A DNA stretch of 64,000 nucleotides from Centipeda periodontii DSM 2778 (GTDB lineage Bacteria; Bacillota; Negativicutes; Selenomonadales; Selenomonadaceae). The position numbers and the translations under genes are program-made. The stretch lies in NCBI RefSeq assembly GCF_000213975.1, contig NZ_GL892076.1, positions 697,625 through 761,624 on the forward strand, given 5' to 3'. Below the pieces are notes generated by a model. That model saw only the letters and a list, made by a program, of their open reading frames with translations. It searched no databases and was not told where the DNA came from. This document shows, piece after piece, positions 16,171 to 26,614 of the stretch (its first letter is position 1; every line of letters starts with the position of its first letter).

Positions 16171-16189
16171 GTTTTATCAGCGATTCCTA
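16171..16189 (+). repeat. Terminal repeat fragment of the miniature element
   Basis: GTTTTATCAGCGATTCCTA is the bare element end. Read on the minus strand it begins with the TAG stop of the gene at 16187. Confidence 0.75.
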
Positions 16190-16447
16190 CACTATATGAT
16201 ACTTCTTCCACGGGATCTGGTTGAGCCGCAAGCCGCTCAAGAAGTCGACAATGTCCTTGCGTCCGTAGTATTGAGGCTTGCCGTCCGAGGTCAGGCTCAT
16301 GAGGATGATCGGCATGCCGGGGAAGAAGCGCATGAGGGCGCGTCTGGTCTGTGTGGATTTGATGGTGTAGCGCGTGACCTCGGGCGCGACGTGGATGATG
16401 GCGAAGGTGACGCCCTGCTCGATGATGACGGCTCCCTCGATGGTCAT
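16187..16447 (-). CDS. Small protein of unknown function upstream of hicB
   Basis: 86 residues; I do not recognise the family. The middle is basic (STQTRRALMRFF) and hydrophobic strands dominate (AVIIEQGVTFAIIHV, PIILMSL). AAAGGAG precedes ATG 16447, and a longer frame starting at 16486 has no ribosome binding site. It lies 40 bases upstream of hicB in the same direction and shares its promoter. The TAG stop comes from a bare terminal repeat of the miniature element, so the original C-terminus may have been different. It does not show the HicA fold. Confidence 0.7.
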   Translation of the reverse strand: MTIEGAVIIEQGVTFAIIHVAPEVTRYTIKSTQTRRALMRFFPGMPIILMSLTSDGKPQYYGRKDIVDFLSGLRLNQIPWKKYHIV

Positions 16448-16529
16448 GTGTGCGCTCCTTTCGGCTGTGTTTGCTGTGCTGGTCATGATGCGCCTGCGAT
16501 TCGACAGGTGCGTCCGCTATATTTCGCCC

Positions 16530-16558
16530 ATTGTAGCAAAGCGCATCGCACATTACAA
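16530..16558 (-). promoter_or_regulatory. Promoter of the small gene and hicB
   Basis: On the minus strand TTGTAA (16553-16558) and TACAAT (16530-16535) are separated by 17 bp. Confidence 0.75.
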
Positions 16559-16689
16559 TATTAAATTGAAAAGAACTATTAAAACAAGGTTGCATAAAAG
16601 CCGGGAAGTCCGTATAATAGCGATAAGGGTTATAAATCGCCATAGGCGGCGAATATAGCCAAAACTTATGATATTGACGGAAAATTCCA

Positions 16690-16852
16690 AGGAATTGCTG
16701 ATAAAATGAAGTCCGTCGTATTGGTGCAGATTTTTTGTCCTGCCAAGGAGACAAACCGGACGCATAGCAAGAGCTATGTGGAGGATTTGTCGACATAGGC
16801 AGGGCGAAAAAGATGTGCTAAGACGGCGTGGCTGAATTTATCAGTGCTTCCC
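16690..16852 (-). mobile_element. Miniature inverted-repeat element, full copy 1
   Basis: Ends AGGAATTGCTGATAAA and TTTATCAGTGCTTCC are inverted repeats. The interior (CATAGC...GCTATG palindrome, GGACGAAA-type block) matches the other copies in reverse orientation. No coding capacity. Confidence 0.85.
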
Positions 16853-17085
16853 CGAAATACGATCCACAAATGGATACGGTTGTGGAAGGGGATTTGTCTT
16901 TTGCGTCGAATGTCGTAAGTGTATGGGAAGCACTGTGACGAATGCCGTTTTATCAGTGATTCCTTCTGATATTCAACGAAGATGGCGGGCGGCGTATGGC
17001 TCTGCATTCCAAAGGCGGGATGTGGGGGCAGTTTTCTTGCGTTTTTGCGGAAATACTTGCGTTGCGGGGCTGTCGGAGGAGGAAT
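16853..17085. other. Region before the ATP synthase operon
   Basis: Holds a mini-derivative of the repeat at 16926 and GGAGGAGGAAT before atpI. The operon promoter should lie here, but I cannot point to a convincing -35/-10 pair. Confidence 0.4.
16926..16964. repeat. Deleted mini-derivative of the miniature element
   Basis: Two terminal repeats, GGAAGCACTG and TTTTATCAGTGATTCC, lie only about 13 bases apart, so almost the whole interior is missing. Confidence 0.6.
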
Positions 17086-17469
17086 ATGAGGCAGGTTTTA
17101 TCGGCGTATCGGAGGCAGATTGTCCTCTCGCTCCTGACGGCGGCGTTTCTCGGCGGCGGCACGCTTCTCCTCATGGGGGAGTCGCGGCTCGTGGGTGCTC
17201 TGCTTGCGGGCGCGGGGGCGGCGGCTCTGTACTTTGCACAGCTGGCGCAGCGCATCATGCGTGCGGCGCGGCTGGGGGCGGCGGGCACGTCGCAGGTGCA
17301 GGTGGGGCTCGTGCTGATGCTCGTGCTGATCGGTGCTGTCCTCTGGGCGGCGACGACGGCGGGCGTGCACTATTTCTTTGCGGCGGTGGGGGGCTTTCTC
17401 CTGATGCACGCGATCATGATGGTGCAGCTGATTGTGCGGACGATACGCGCCGATAGACGGAACCGCTGA
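17086..17469 (+). CDS. atpI: ATP synthase protein I
   Basis: 127 residues with four predicted membrane helices (about 14-32, 36-58, 69-88, 92-115). Position directly upstream of atpB, size and topology match AtpI, which helps assemble the c-ring and is thought to handle Mg2+. GGAGGAGGAAT precedes ATG 17086; the longer frame from 16996 has no such site. The sequence itself is poorly conserved in this family, so the call rests mostly on context. Confidence 0.8.
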   Translation: MRQVLSAYRRQIVLSLLTAAFLGGGTLLLMGESRLVGALLAGAGAAALYFAQLAQRIMRAARLGAAGTSQVQVGLVLMLVLIGAVLWAATTAGVHYFFAAVGGFLLMHAIMMVQLIVRTIRADRRNR

Positions 17470-17520
17470 TGGCGGTTTCGGGATGTAAGGTGGGGGGTTC
17501 CCCCGAGGGAGGTAGAGGTT

Positions 17521-18524
<1,004 letters not shown>

Positions 18525-18563
18525 TTGAGATACAGCATGGATTTTGCAAAGGGGGCATAGGAA

Positions 18564-19088
18564 TTGAGTGAAATTACGCAAGGGCTGATTGATCTCAACG
18601 GGACGCTGCCTGTCCAAATCATCAACTTCCTGATTCTCGTTGCACTCCTGCGTGCGGTGGCGTACAAGCCGATCGTCCGCATGATGGATGAGCGTAGGGC
18701 AAAGATCGCCGAGAGCATCGAAAAGGCGGACGCAGATGCGGCTGCTGCCGAGGCGACGCTGAACGAGTACAAGGCACAGCTTGCCGCCGCGCGCACGAAG
18801 GCACAGGAGATCGTCGATCAGGCGGAAAAGCGTGCCGGCGAGGAGCGCGAGGCGAGCATTCAGGCGACGAAGCGTGAGATCGAACAGATGAAGAAGGCGG
18901 CCGAGGTCCAGATGGAGCGCGAGCGCGCCCATGCGGTCGAGCAGCTGAAGGCAGAGGTTGTCGCCCTGTCGCTCGCGGCGGCGGGCAAAATCATCCAAAA
19001 GAATCTGAACGAGAAGGACAACGATGCCATCATCGGCGAGTTTATCGCGAAACTCGACGCGAAAAAGATTGGTGATGCGCCATGCTGA
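18564..19088 (+). CDS. atpF: F0F1 ATP synthase subunit b
   Basis: 174 residues. One N-terminal membrane helix (about 14-34) is followed by a long charged coiled coil (about 45-150) that forms the peripheral stalk. The start is TTG 18564, behind GGGGGCATAGGAA; no ATG exists at the N-terminus. It ends CCATGCTGA, so its stop overlaps the start of atpH, which suggests coupled translation of stalk and delta subunit. Confidence 0.95.
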   Translation: MSEITQGLIDLNGTLPVQIINFLILVALLRAVAYKPIVRMMDERRAKIAESIEKADADAAAAEATLNEYKAQLAAARTKAQEIVDQAEKRAGEEREASIQATKREIEQMKKAAEVQMERERAHAVEQLKAEVVALSLAAAGKIIQKNLNEKDNDAIIGEFIAKLDAKKIGDAPC

Positions 19089-19621
19089 ACATGGAACTTG
19101 CTCGCAAGTACGCACGCGCGATCTTTGAACTTGCCTGCGAGGATGACGCGCTCGTGGAGTACGGCGAAGATCTGGCGAAGGTGCAGCAGCTCTATCATGA
19201 CTGCCCGGAGCTGAAGGCGTATCTCTGCAACCCGAACATCCAGCCGGAGGACAAGAAGTCCCTCCTGCGTGAGGTGTTTGAGGGCGGTGTGCGCGAGACG
19301 GTGCTGAACTTCCTCCTGCTGCTCATCGACAAGCGGCGCATGATGGTGTTCGACGCGATCAGCTCCATCTTTGGACAGCTCTCGAACGAGAAGCTCGGCA
19401 TCGCCGTGGCGGATGTCACGACGGTGGACGCGCTCAGCCCGGAGCAGTTGAAGGGACTGACGGCGAAGCTCGAGAGCGTTACGGGCAAGCAGGTAACTCT
19501 ACGCGAACACCGCGATCCCTCGCTCATCGGCGGCGTGGTGGTGCGCATCGGCGACCGCCGCATCGACGGCAGCATCAAGGGGCGTCTCGCAGCAATGACG
19601 GCAGAGTTAATGGCGAACTAG
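19082..19621 (+). CDS. atpH: F0F1 ATP synthase subunit delta
   Basis: 179 residues, within the family range. It joins the peripheral stalk to the F1 head. The N-terminal helical domain opens with MELARKYARAIFELA, and the C-terminal part has the conserved RDPSLIGGVVVRIGDRRIDGS pattern. ATG overlaps the atpF stop. Confidence 0.96.
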   Translation: MLNMELARKYARAIFELACEDDALVEYGEDLAKVQQLYHDCPELKAYLCNPNIQPEDKKSLLREVFEGGVRETVLNFLLLLIDKRRMMVFDAISSIFGQLSNEKLGIAVADVTTVDALSPEQLKGLTAKLESVTGKQVTLREHRDPSLIGGVVVRIGDRRIDGSIKGRLAAMTAELMAN

Positions 19622-19638
19622 CGGGGTGACAGCGAAAT

Positions 19639-21156
19639 ATGAAAATGAATCCGGAAGAAATTACTTCCATAATCAAGGAACGGATCAAGAACTATGATGT
19701 CGATCTGAACGTCAACGATGTCGGCACGGTTCTTGAGGTCGGCGACGGTATTGCCCATATCTACGGGCTGGACAAGGCGATGGCGGGCGAGCTGCTGGAC
19801 TTCGGCAATGACGTCTACGGTCTTGTCCTGAACCTTGAGCAGGAGAGCGTCGGCGCGGTTCTGCTCGGCGGCGATACCCTCATCAAGGAAGGCGACACCG
19901 TGAAGCGCACGGGGCGCATCATGCAGGTGCCCGTCGGCGAGGCGATGATCGGCCGCGTCGTGGACGCGCTCGGACGCCCCATCGACGGCAAGGGGCCCAT
20001 TGACACAAAGGAATTCCGTCCGGTCGAGTCGCCGGCGCCCGGTATCGCGGACCGCAAGAGCGTCCATGAGCCGCTGCAGACGGGTCTGAAGGCAATCGAC
20101 GCGCTCGTCCCGATCGGCCGCGGTCAGCGCGAGCTGATCATCGGCGACCGCGGCACGGGCAAGACGGCAATCGCCGTCGATACGATTCTGAACCAGAAGG
20201 GACAGAACTGTATCTGCGTCTACGTCGCCATCGGTCAGAAGGCATCGACCGTCGCGCGCGTTGTCAAGACGCTTGAGGACGGCGGCGCGATGGAGTACAC
20301 GATCGTTGTTGCGGCGACGGCCGCGGACAGCGCGCCGCTGCAGTACCTCGCACCGTATGCGGGCGTTGCGATGGCGGAGTACTTCATGTATAAGGGCGGT
20401 CATGCGCTCTGCGTCTATGACGATCTCTCGAAGCACGCGGCTGCGTACCGCGCGATGTCGCTGCTGCTGCGCCGTCCGCCCGGACGCGAGGCATACCCGG
20501 GCGACGTGTTCTACTTACACTCCCGCCTCCTCGAGCGCGCGGCGAAGCTCTCCGATGCACTCGGCGCAGGCTCCATCACGGCACTGCCGATCATTGAGAC
20601 GCTCGCGGGCGACCTCTCGGCGTACATCCCGACGAACGTCATTTCGATCACGGACGGTCAGATCATGCTGGACACCGACTCGTTCTACTCGGGCATCCGC
20701 CCGGCGATCAGCGTCGGTCTCTCGGTCTCCCGTGTCGGCGGCTCCGCGCAGATCAAGGCGATGAAGCAGGTCGCGGGCACGATGCGTCTGGATCTCGCTC
20801 AGTACCGCGAGCTGGCGGCATTTGCCCAGTTCGGCTCCGATCTCGACAAGGCGACGAAGGCGCAGCTCGACCGCGGCGCACGCATGGTCGAGACGCTCAA
20901 GCAGGCGCAGTACAGCCCGCTCTCCGTTGCCGAGCAGGTGCTTGTCATCTTCACGGCGGTGCGCGGACACCTCACGGACATCCCCGTAGGCAAGGTTGTC
21001 ACGTTCCACACGGACTTCCTCAAGTTCATGCGTGCCTCGCATCCGGAGATCGCGTCGGCGATCACGTCGCAGCAGAAGCTCGACGATGCGCTTGAGGCGG
21101 ACATCACGAAGGCGATTGCGGAGTTCAAGGACACCATCTCCTACAAAGAAGCGTAA
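19639..21156 (+). CDS. atpA: F0F1 ATP synthase subunit alpha
   Basis: 505 residues, normal length. Non-catalytic nucleotide-binding subunit of F1. Walker A GDRGTGKT is at 169-176, and the [14 protein letters not shown] block carries the Arg finger that reaches the catalytic site on beta. The N-terminal beta barrel (residues 25-95) and C-terminal helical domain are intact. It is 17 bases after atpH. Confidence 0.98.
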   Translation: MKMNPEEITSIIKERIKNYDVDLNVNDVGTVLEVGDGIAHIYGLDKAMAGELLDFGNDVYGLVLNLEQESVGAVLLGGDTLIKEGDTVKRTGRIMQVPVGEAMIGRVVDALGRPIDGKGPIDTKEFRPVESPAPGIADRKSVHEPLQTGLKAIDALVPIGRGQRELIIGDRGTGKTAIAVDTILNQKGQNCICVYVAIGQKASTVARVVKTLEDGGAMEYTIVVAATAADSAPLQYLAPYAGVAMAEYFMYKGGHALCVYDDLSKHAAAYRAMSLLLRRPPGREAYPGDVFYLHSRLLERAAKLSDALGAGSITALPIIETLAGDLSAYIPTNVISITDGQIMLDTDSFYSGIRPAISVGLSVSRVGGSAQIKAMKQVAGTMRLDLAQYRELAAFAQFGSDLDKATKAQLDRGARMVETLKQAQYSPLSVAEQVLVIFTAVRGHLTDIPVGKVVTFHTDFLKFMRASHPEIASAITSQQKLDDALEADITKAIAEFKDTISYKEA

Positions 21157-21173
21157 AGGAGAGGTGACTGTAT

Positions 21174-22025
21174 ATGGCAAATTTACAGGACATCCGTCGG
21201 CGCATCCGCAGCGTCAAGAGCATCCAGCAGATCACGAACGCCATGGACATGGTTGCGACCTCGCGCCTGCGCCGTGCCAAGGAGGCGGCGAACAGCAACC
21301 GTCCCTACGCCGAGAAGACCGCTGCGGTCATTCGGAGCGTGGCGGCTGCGGCGAGCGGCATTTCGCATCCGCTGCTTGAGCAGCACGCGGGCGGCAAGCG
21401 CCTGATCCTCGTCATGGCGGCGGACAAAGGTCTCGCGGGTGCGTATTCCAGCAATGCTCTCAAGACGGCGATGACGCTCGTCGAGGACAAGGCGAACACG
21501 CAGATCGTCGCAGTCGGACGCAAGTCGCGCGATTTCTTCAAGAACCGCGGCTTTGACATCGTGCACGAGCGCGTCGGCATCAGCGAGCGCCCGAAGGCAA
21601 CCCACGCACAGAAACTTGCGCGGACGCTTATCGATGCGTTTGAGGCGGGCGGCGTACAGGAAGTCTACATGGTCTATACGCGCTTTGTCTCGGCGATTAC
21701 CTGCGTCCCCGAGATTGTAAAGCTCCTTCCTTTCGAGGCAGAGGAGGGCGGCGCAGCGCACGCGCAGGCACAGTACATCTATGAACCGAATGCCGAGGAG
21801 GTGCTCGGGGCACTGCTGCCGCAGTACCTGTTCACCACCATCTATGCGGCGCTCCTCCAGTCGGCGGCGAGCGAACTGAGTTCACGCATGAACGCAATGA
21901 GCAACGCGACCGACAACGCAGGCGAACTCATCGGGAAGCTCGACCTCTACTACAACAAGGTACGTCAGGCGGGCATCACGAACGAGATCAACGAGATTGT
22001 CGGCGGCGCCGAGGCACTCAAGTGA
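21174..22025 (+). CDS. atpG: F0F1 ATP synthase subunit gamma
   Basis: 283 residues. Central rotor shaft. The N-terminal helix MANLQDIRRRIRSVKSIQQI and the C-terminal helix ASELSSRMNAMSNATDNAGE are the conserved halves of the coiled coil that turns inside F1. AAAGGAGAGGTGA precedes ATG. Confidence 0.97.
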   Translation: MANLQDIRRRIRSVKSIQQITNAMDMVATSRLRRAKEAANSNRPYAEKTAAVIRSVAAAASGISHPLLEQHAGGKRLILVMAADKGLAGAYSSNALKTAMTLVEDKANTQIVAVGRKSRDFFKNRGFDIVHERVGISERPKATHAQKLARTLIDAFEAGGVQEVYMVYTRFVSAITCVPEIVKLLPFEAEEGGAAHAQAQYIYEPNAEEVLGALLPQYLFTTIYAALLQSAASELSSRMNAMSNATDNAGELIGKLDLYYNKVRQAGITNEINEIVGGAEALK

Positions 22026-22055
22026 CATCCATGCACCGTGCGTACATGGAGGTAA

Positions 22056-23480
<1,425 letters not shown>

Positions 23481-23483
23481 CGG

Positions 23484-23918
23484 ATGGCGACCATCAAGCT
23501 GGAGATCGTATCTCCCGACCGCATGGTCTACGCCGCCGATATCGACATGCTCATCGCCCGCTCCACGGGCGGCGAGATCGGCATCCTGCCGAAGCACATC
23601 CCCCTCGTCACGGGACTTCAGCCGCATGCCATGAAGATTCATGTCGACGCCAAGGAACAGCTTATCGCTGTGGCGGGCGGCTTCATGGAGGTCACACCCG
23701 AGAAGATCACCGTTCTCGCAACCGCTGCGGAAGAGCCGATCGAGATCGACGTCCTCCGCGCACAGCGCGCCTACGAGCGCGCACAGGAGCGTCTGCAGCT
23801 CCTGCACGAGAGCCCCGATACACAGGATGGCATCATCGACGAACAGCGTGCCATCCTCGCCCTCAAGCGTGCTGCAGCGCGTTTGCAGACGGCAAAGGCT
23901 CCGACACCCGGAGCGTAA
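23484..23918 (+). CDS. atpC: F0F1 ATP synthase subunit epsilon
   Basis: 144 residues. N-terminal beta sandwich (KLEIVSPDRMVY, GEIGILPKHIPLVTGL) and a C-terminal helical hairpin (about 90-135) that can act as an inhibitory latch. It follows atpD by 3 bases and closes the operon before a strong terminator. Confidence 0.96.
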   Translation: MATIKLEIVSPDRMVYAADIDMLIARSTGGEIGILPKHIPLVTGLQPHAMKIHVDAKEQLIAVAGGFMEVTPEKITVLATAAEEPIEIDVLRAQRAYERAQERLQLLHESPDTQDGIIDEQRAILALKRAAARLQTAKAPTPGA

Positions 23919-23929
23919 GAGGTATATGG

Positions 23930-23962
23930 AAACGCCCCAACCGCATCGGTTGGGGCGTTTTT
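23930..23962 (+). terminator. Terminator of the atp operon
   Basis: AAACGCCCCAACCG pairs with CGGTTGGGGCGTTTTT around a 3-base loop. Confidence 0.95.
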
Positions 23963-23973
23963 ATGCTGTTTTG

Positions 23974-24222
23974 TCAGACGACAGTCGGGGCTGGTACAGA
24001 ATCGTCATAGAGCTCGTGCGGAGCAATGTCTCTGCCGTTTTTCCATTCGACTGTAAAGTCGTTGACAAAGACCTGTCGAAACTGCTCGACGTTTTTGAGC
24101 GGGGTAAAAAAGGGGAGGTCCAAATAGGGCTTTACATCGAAGTGCCGGTGCTCCCCGTTGGAGAAAGTCACGCTCAGGATATAATTACTTAGGGGCTTTA
24201 CAGCGATAGGGTGGATTCGCAT
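23974..24222 (-). CDS. DUF2442 protein
   Basis: 82 residues. Matches the short DUF2442 family (SVTFSNGEHRHFDVKPYL ... DFTVEWKNGRDIAPHELYD, in parts). ATG 24222 is preceded by GGAGGTAC; an earlier Met at 24252 has no ribosome binding site. It follows a DUF4160 gene by 13 bases, a pairing common in bacteria and suspected, not proven, to be toxin-antitoxin-like. Confidence 0.85.
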   Translation of the reverse strand: MRIHPIAVKPLSNYILSVTFSNGEHRHFDVKPYLDLPFFTPLKNVEQFRQVFVNDFTVEWKNGRDIAPHELYDDSVPAPTVV

Positions 24223-24235
24223 AATGTACCTCCGA

Positions 24236-24502
24236 TCAGCGAAGTGGATCAATGCGGAACGGGAGCTGCCCCTCGAGCATCAGATCGTAGTTCGCGCGCA
24301 GCTCGTCCTCATGCATCATTGTCCACGCGACGAGCATTGCTTGTTTCTTACGTGGGAGACTGCCCTCAAGCACGTTGCCCTCGAAATCGACGACAATGCT
24401 GTGCTCGGCGTAATACGCGTGGAGGTGAGGGACGCTGTGACGTTCGTTTCGCTCGACATAAATATAGATTTTGATTCCGTCAAACATACAGATAATCGGC
24501 AT
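24236..24502 (-). CDS. DUF4160 protein
   Basis: 88 residues. Hallmarks of DUF4160: PIICMFDGIKIYIYV, then HSVPHLHAYYAEH with several His, then the DFEGNVLEGSLPRKKQ strand and helix. The start at 24502 is chosen over 24571 because the family begins at MP(I/T)I and AAGGTG lies upstream. Partner of the DUF2442 gene; biochemical role unknown. Confidence 0.85.
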   Translation of the reverse strand: MPIICMFDGIKIYIYVERNERHSVPHLHAYYAEHSIVVDFEGNVLEGSLPRKKQAMLVAWTMMHEDELRANYDLMLEGQLPFRIDPLR

Positions 24503-24632
24503 GGTGAACACCTTCTTCATACGGACGAACAGACATATCGTATAATAAAAGTATAAGCGGTCTCCCCGCATCGGTCAATAGAGCGCGTGAAAAGTTATCG
24601 ATTCATCCGTCGAATTATCAAATAAACTATGG

Positions 24633-24638
24633 TATAAT
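24633..24638 (+). promoter_or_regulatory. -10 box of the Phd/ParE operon
   Basis: Perfect TATAAT in an A/T-rich stretch 28 bases before the antitoxin gene. No good -35 is visible, as expected if the operon is autoregulated or weak. Confidence 0.55.
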
Positions 24639-24665
24639 TATCCCATTGCAGAAAGGCGGTGCATC

Positions 24666-24926
24666 ATGCCACAGATTATTCCCATCAAGGATCTCAAGGA
24701 TACCGCGCGCATCTCGGAGATGTGTCACGCGAGTAACGAACCGATCTACGTCACGAAGAACGGCTACGGCGATATGGTCTTTATGAGCATGGAGACGTAT
24801 GAAAATATGCAGGAGCGGGGACATATCTACCGCGAGATTGCTCGTGCCGAGGAGGATATCGAGGCAGGGCGCGTACATGACGCGCAGGAGGCGCTTGCCC
24901 GCACGAGACTGAAATATGCGCTATAG
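24666..24926 (+). CDS. Phd/YefM-family antitoxin
   Basis: 86 residues. The N-terminal half (IIPIKDLKDTARISEMCH, PIYVTKNGYGDMVFMSMETYE) is the Phd/YefM DNA-binding fold; the charged C-terminal helix (about 55-80) would wrap the toxin. AGAAAGGCGG precedes ATG. It overlaps the toxin gene by 11 bases, the normal antitoxin-first order. Confidence 0.92.
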   Translation: MPQIIPIKDLKDTARISEMCHASNEPIYVTKNGYGDMVFMSMETYENMQERGHIYREIARAEEDIEAGRVHDAQEALARTRLKYAL

Positions 24927-25227
24927 ACTTATTGTTCCTGTGCATGTGGATGCGCAGATTGACGCGTGCATTGCGTACATCGTGCAGACACTATGCAATC
25001 CCAATGCGGCGCGTAGCATCTTGGATGATCTTGCAGCCGTCTACGAGCGATTGGAACATCTGCCGGAAGCCTTTCCGCTATGCCGTGATACCTGCCTTCG
25101 CGCAAAGGAATATCGGAAGGTTACCCTCCCGCATCACAACTATCTTCTTATTTATCGCATTGAGGAAACCATCGTCTACATTGTCGGATTCTTTCATATG
25201 CGTGAAAATTATCGGGACAAGTTATAA
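24916..25227 (+). CDS. ParE/RelE-family toxin
   Basis: 103 residues. Fold signs: N-terminal helices (VDAQIDACIAYIVQTL, AARSILDDLAAVYERLEHLPE) and the C-terminal strands RKVTLPHHNYLLIYRIEE and IVYIVGFFHMRENYRDKL. The ending YIVGFFHMRENYRDKL is typical of ParE-like toxins. Targets in the family are DNA gyrase or ribosome-bound mRNA; which applies cannot be read here. Confidence 0.9.
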   Translation: MRYRLIVPVHVDAQIDACIAYIVQTLCNPNAARSILDDLAAVYERLEHLPEAFPLCRDTCLRAKEYRKVTLPHHNYLLIYRIEETIVYIVGFFHMRENYRDKL

Positions 25228-25257
25228 TTCAATATCATATACAGAAAGGAGGCGCCT

Positions 25258-26280
25258 ATGAATCTCGGAAGCTACCGCACGTCCATCATCCTCGCCGTGA
25301 CATTCACGATACTGCTCTCGACGTTTTGGTTCTATCAGGATTTTGCATTTATCGTCTTCCTCTCGCTGCTCCTGCAGCTCCTCCTAAAGCCTGTCGTGGA
25401 TTTTATGGAGGTGCGGCGGATGCCGCGCGCGGTCGCGTCGGCAATCGCCATCATTGCGTTCATCCTCGTGCTCGCCGCACTCGCGAGCATCATCTCACGT
25501 TCCGTCCTCCCGTCCTTTCAGCGGTTCGTGGCGGAACTGCCGACCATCGGTCAGAGTCTGCAGCAGCTTCCCGTTCTTTCGGACACGGATTTTGTTCAAA
25601 ACGAATTCGTGAACATCCTCGACCGTCTGCGCAGCGTCGGCGCGGACCTGCTGCGTGCCTCACTCTCCTTCATCCTCGTCGCATTCGGGAAGGTCATCGA
25701 CTTTGTCATCATCATTTTCGTATCGTTCTATCTGCTGAAGGACGGCGCGGATATCAAACTCTGGCTGACGGGACTCTTTCCGCATAATTCCCGTGCGCGC
25801 GTCCTCCGCCTCTTCGATACGCTCCTCATCGCACTGCGCGTCTACATCTGCAGTCAGCTCGTTATGTGCTTTATCACAGGGCTGGTCGTATTCGCCTACT
25901 TCAAACTGATGGGGCTGCCGTATGCCTCCGTCTTTGCCCTGCTCTCCGGCATCAGCGAGTTCATCCCCGTGCTTGGACCCACCGTAGCCTCGGCGCTCGG
26001 CATCATCATGACCGCCTCGGCGGCGCGGGAGCTGACCGTGCAGACCGCGCTCTTTTACGTTGCGCTCACGCAGGTGAATCACAACGTCGTCTATCCCGCC
26101 CTCGTCGGCAAGAGCCTCCACCTCCACCCCGTCGCAGTTATTCTCGGCGTCGTCTTCGGCGGAGAAGTCCTCGGCGCGGCGGGGATGTTCCTCGCCGTCC
26201 CCTTCATCGTCATCATCAAGATCGTCATCACGGACATCTATCGCGACCGGCAGGAGATGAAGGACGGGGAAACCATGTAA
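25258..26280 (+). CDS. AI-2E/PerM-family transporter
   Basis: 340 residues with seven to eight membrane helices and a large soluble loop (about residues 85-145). The C-terminal half carries the family signature FSGISEFIPVLGPTVAS-like block (LLSGISEFIPVLGPTVAS) and NHNVVYPALVGKSLHLHP. Known members export autoinducer-2 or act as Na+/H+ antiporters; most are uncharacterised. AAAGGAGGCGCC precedes ATG. It lies 30 bases after the ParE gene but looks unrelated to it. Confidence 0.92.
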   Translation: MNLGSYRTSIILAVTFTILLSTFWFYQDFAFIVFLSLLLQLLLKPVVDFMEVRRMPRAVASAIAIIAFILVLAALASIISRSVLPSFQRFVAELPTIGQSLQQLPVLSDTDFVQNEFVNILDRLRSVGADLLRASLSFILVAFGKVIDFVIIIFVSFYLLKDGADIKLWLTGLFPHNSRARVLRLFDTLLIALRVYICSQLVMCFITGLVVFAYFKLMGLPYASVFALLSGISEFIPVLGPTVASALGIIMTASAARELTVQTALFYVALTQVNHNVVYPALVGKSLHLHPVAVILGVVFGGEVLGAAGMFLAVPFIVIIKIVITDIYRDRQEMKDGETM

Positions 26281-26283
26281 AAG

Positions 26284-26322
26284 AAAAATCGCCTCGGCAC
26301 AGTGCGTGCTGGGGCGATTTTT
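26284..26322 (+). terminator. Terminator of the PerM-type gene
   Basis: AAAAATCGCC pairs with GGCGATTTTT around a 19-base loop containing a smaller hairpin (GGCAC/GTGC). Confidence 0.88.
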
Positions 26323-26329
26323 AGGTGTC

Positions 26330-26496
26330 TAGGGAATCACTGATAAATTCAGCACCGCCATCTTAGCACATCTTTTTTGCCCGCTTTTCGTTAGCAAATC
26401 CTCCACATAGCTTTGGCTATGCGTCCGGTTTGCTGCCTCAATCGGACGAAAAATCTGCGCCAATCTGACGGACTTCATTTTATCAGTGATTCCCTA
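26330..26496 (+). mobile_element. Miniature inverted-repeat element, full copy 2 (reference copy)
   Basis: 167 bases bounded by TAGGGAATCACTGATAAA and its exact reverse complement TTTATCAGTGATTCCCTA. The interior has a palindrome CACATAGC...GCTATGCG. There is no ORF. The TA at each edge may be a duplicated target, as for Tc1/mariner/IS630-type elements; no transposase for it is in the window. Confidence 0.9.
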
Positions 26497-26541
26497 GGGA
26501 AAAAAGGATCGACACATACGGAAATTTTCCTAAAAAAGCGC

Positions 26542-26570
26542 TTGCCATACGCGGGGGGGGGGGGTATAAT
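26542..26570 (+). promoter_or_regulatory. Promoter with poly-G spacer (phase-variable candidate)
   Basis: TTGCCA (26542-26547) and a perfect TATAAT (26565-26570) are 17 bp apart. Twelve consecutive G (26553-26564) fill the end of the spacer. Slippage at such a tract changes the spacing away from 17 and would switch promoter strength. It drives the five-gene operon that starts 45 bases later. Confidence 0.85.
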
Positions 26571-26614
26571 ATTTTTTAAGGATTTTTAAGGAAATGGTAA
26601 GATGGAGGAGTTTT

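Noticed and set aside
15751-16447. Complete HicAB system
   Set aside because: The gene before hicB lacks the HicA dsRBD pattern and the catalytic His context.
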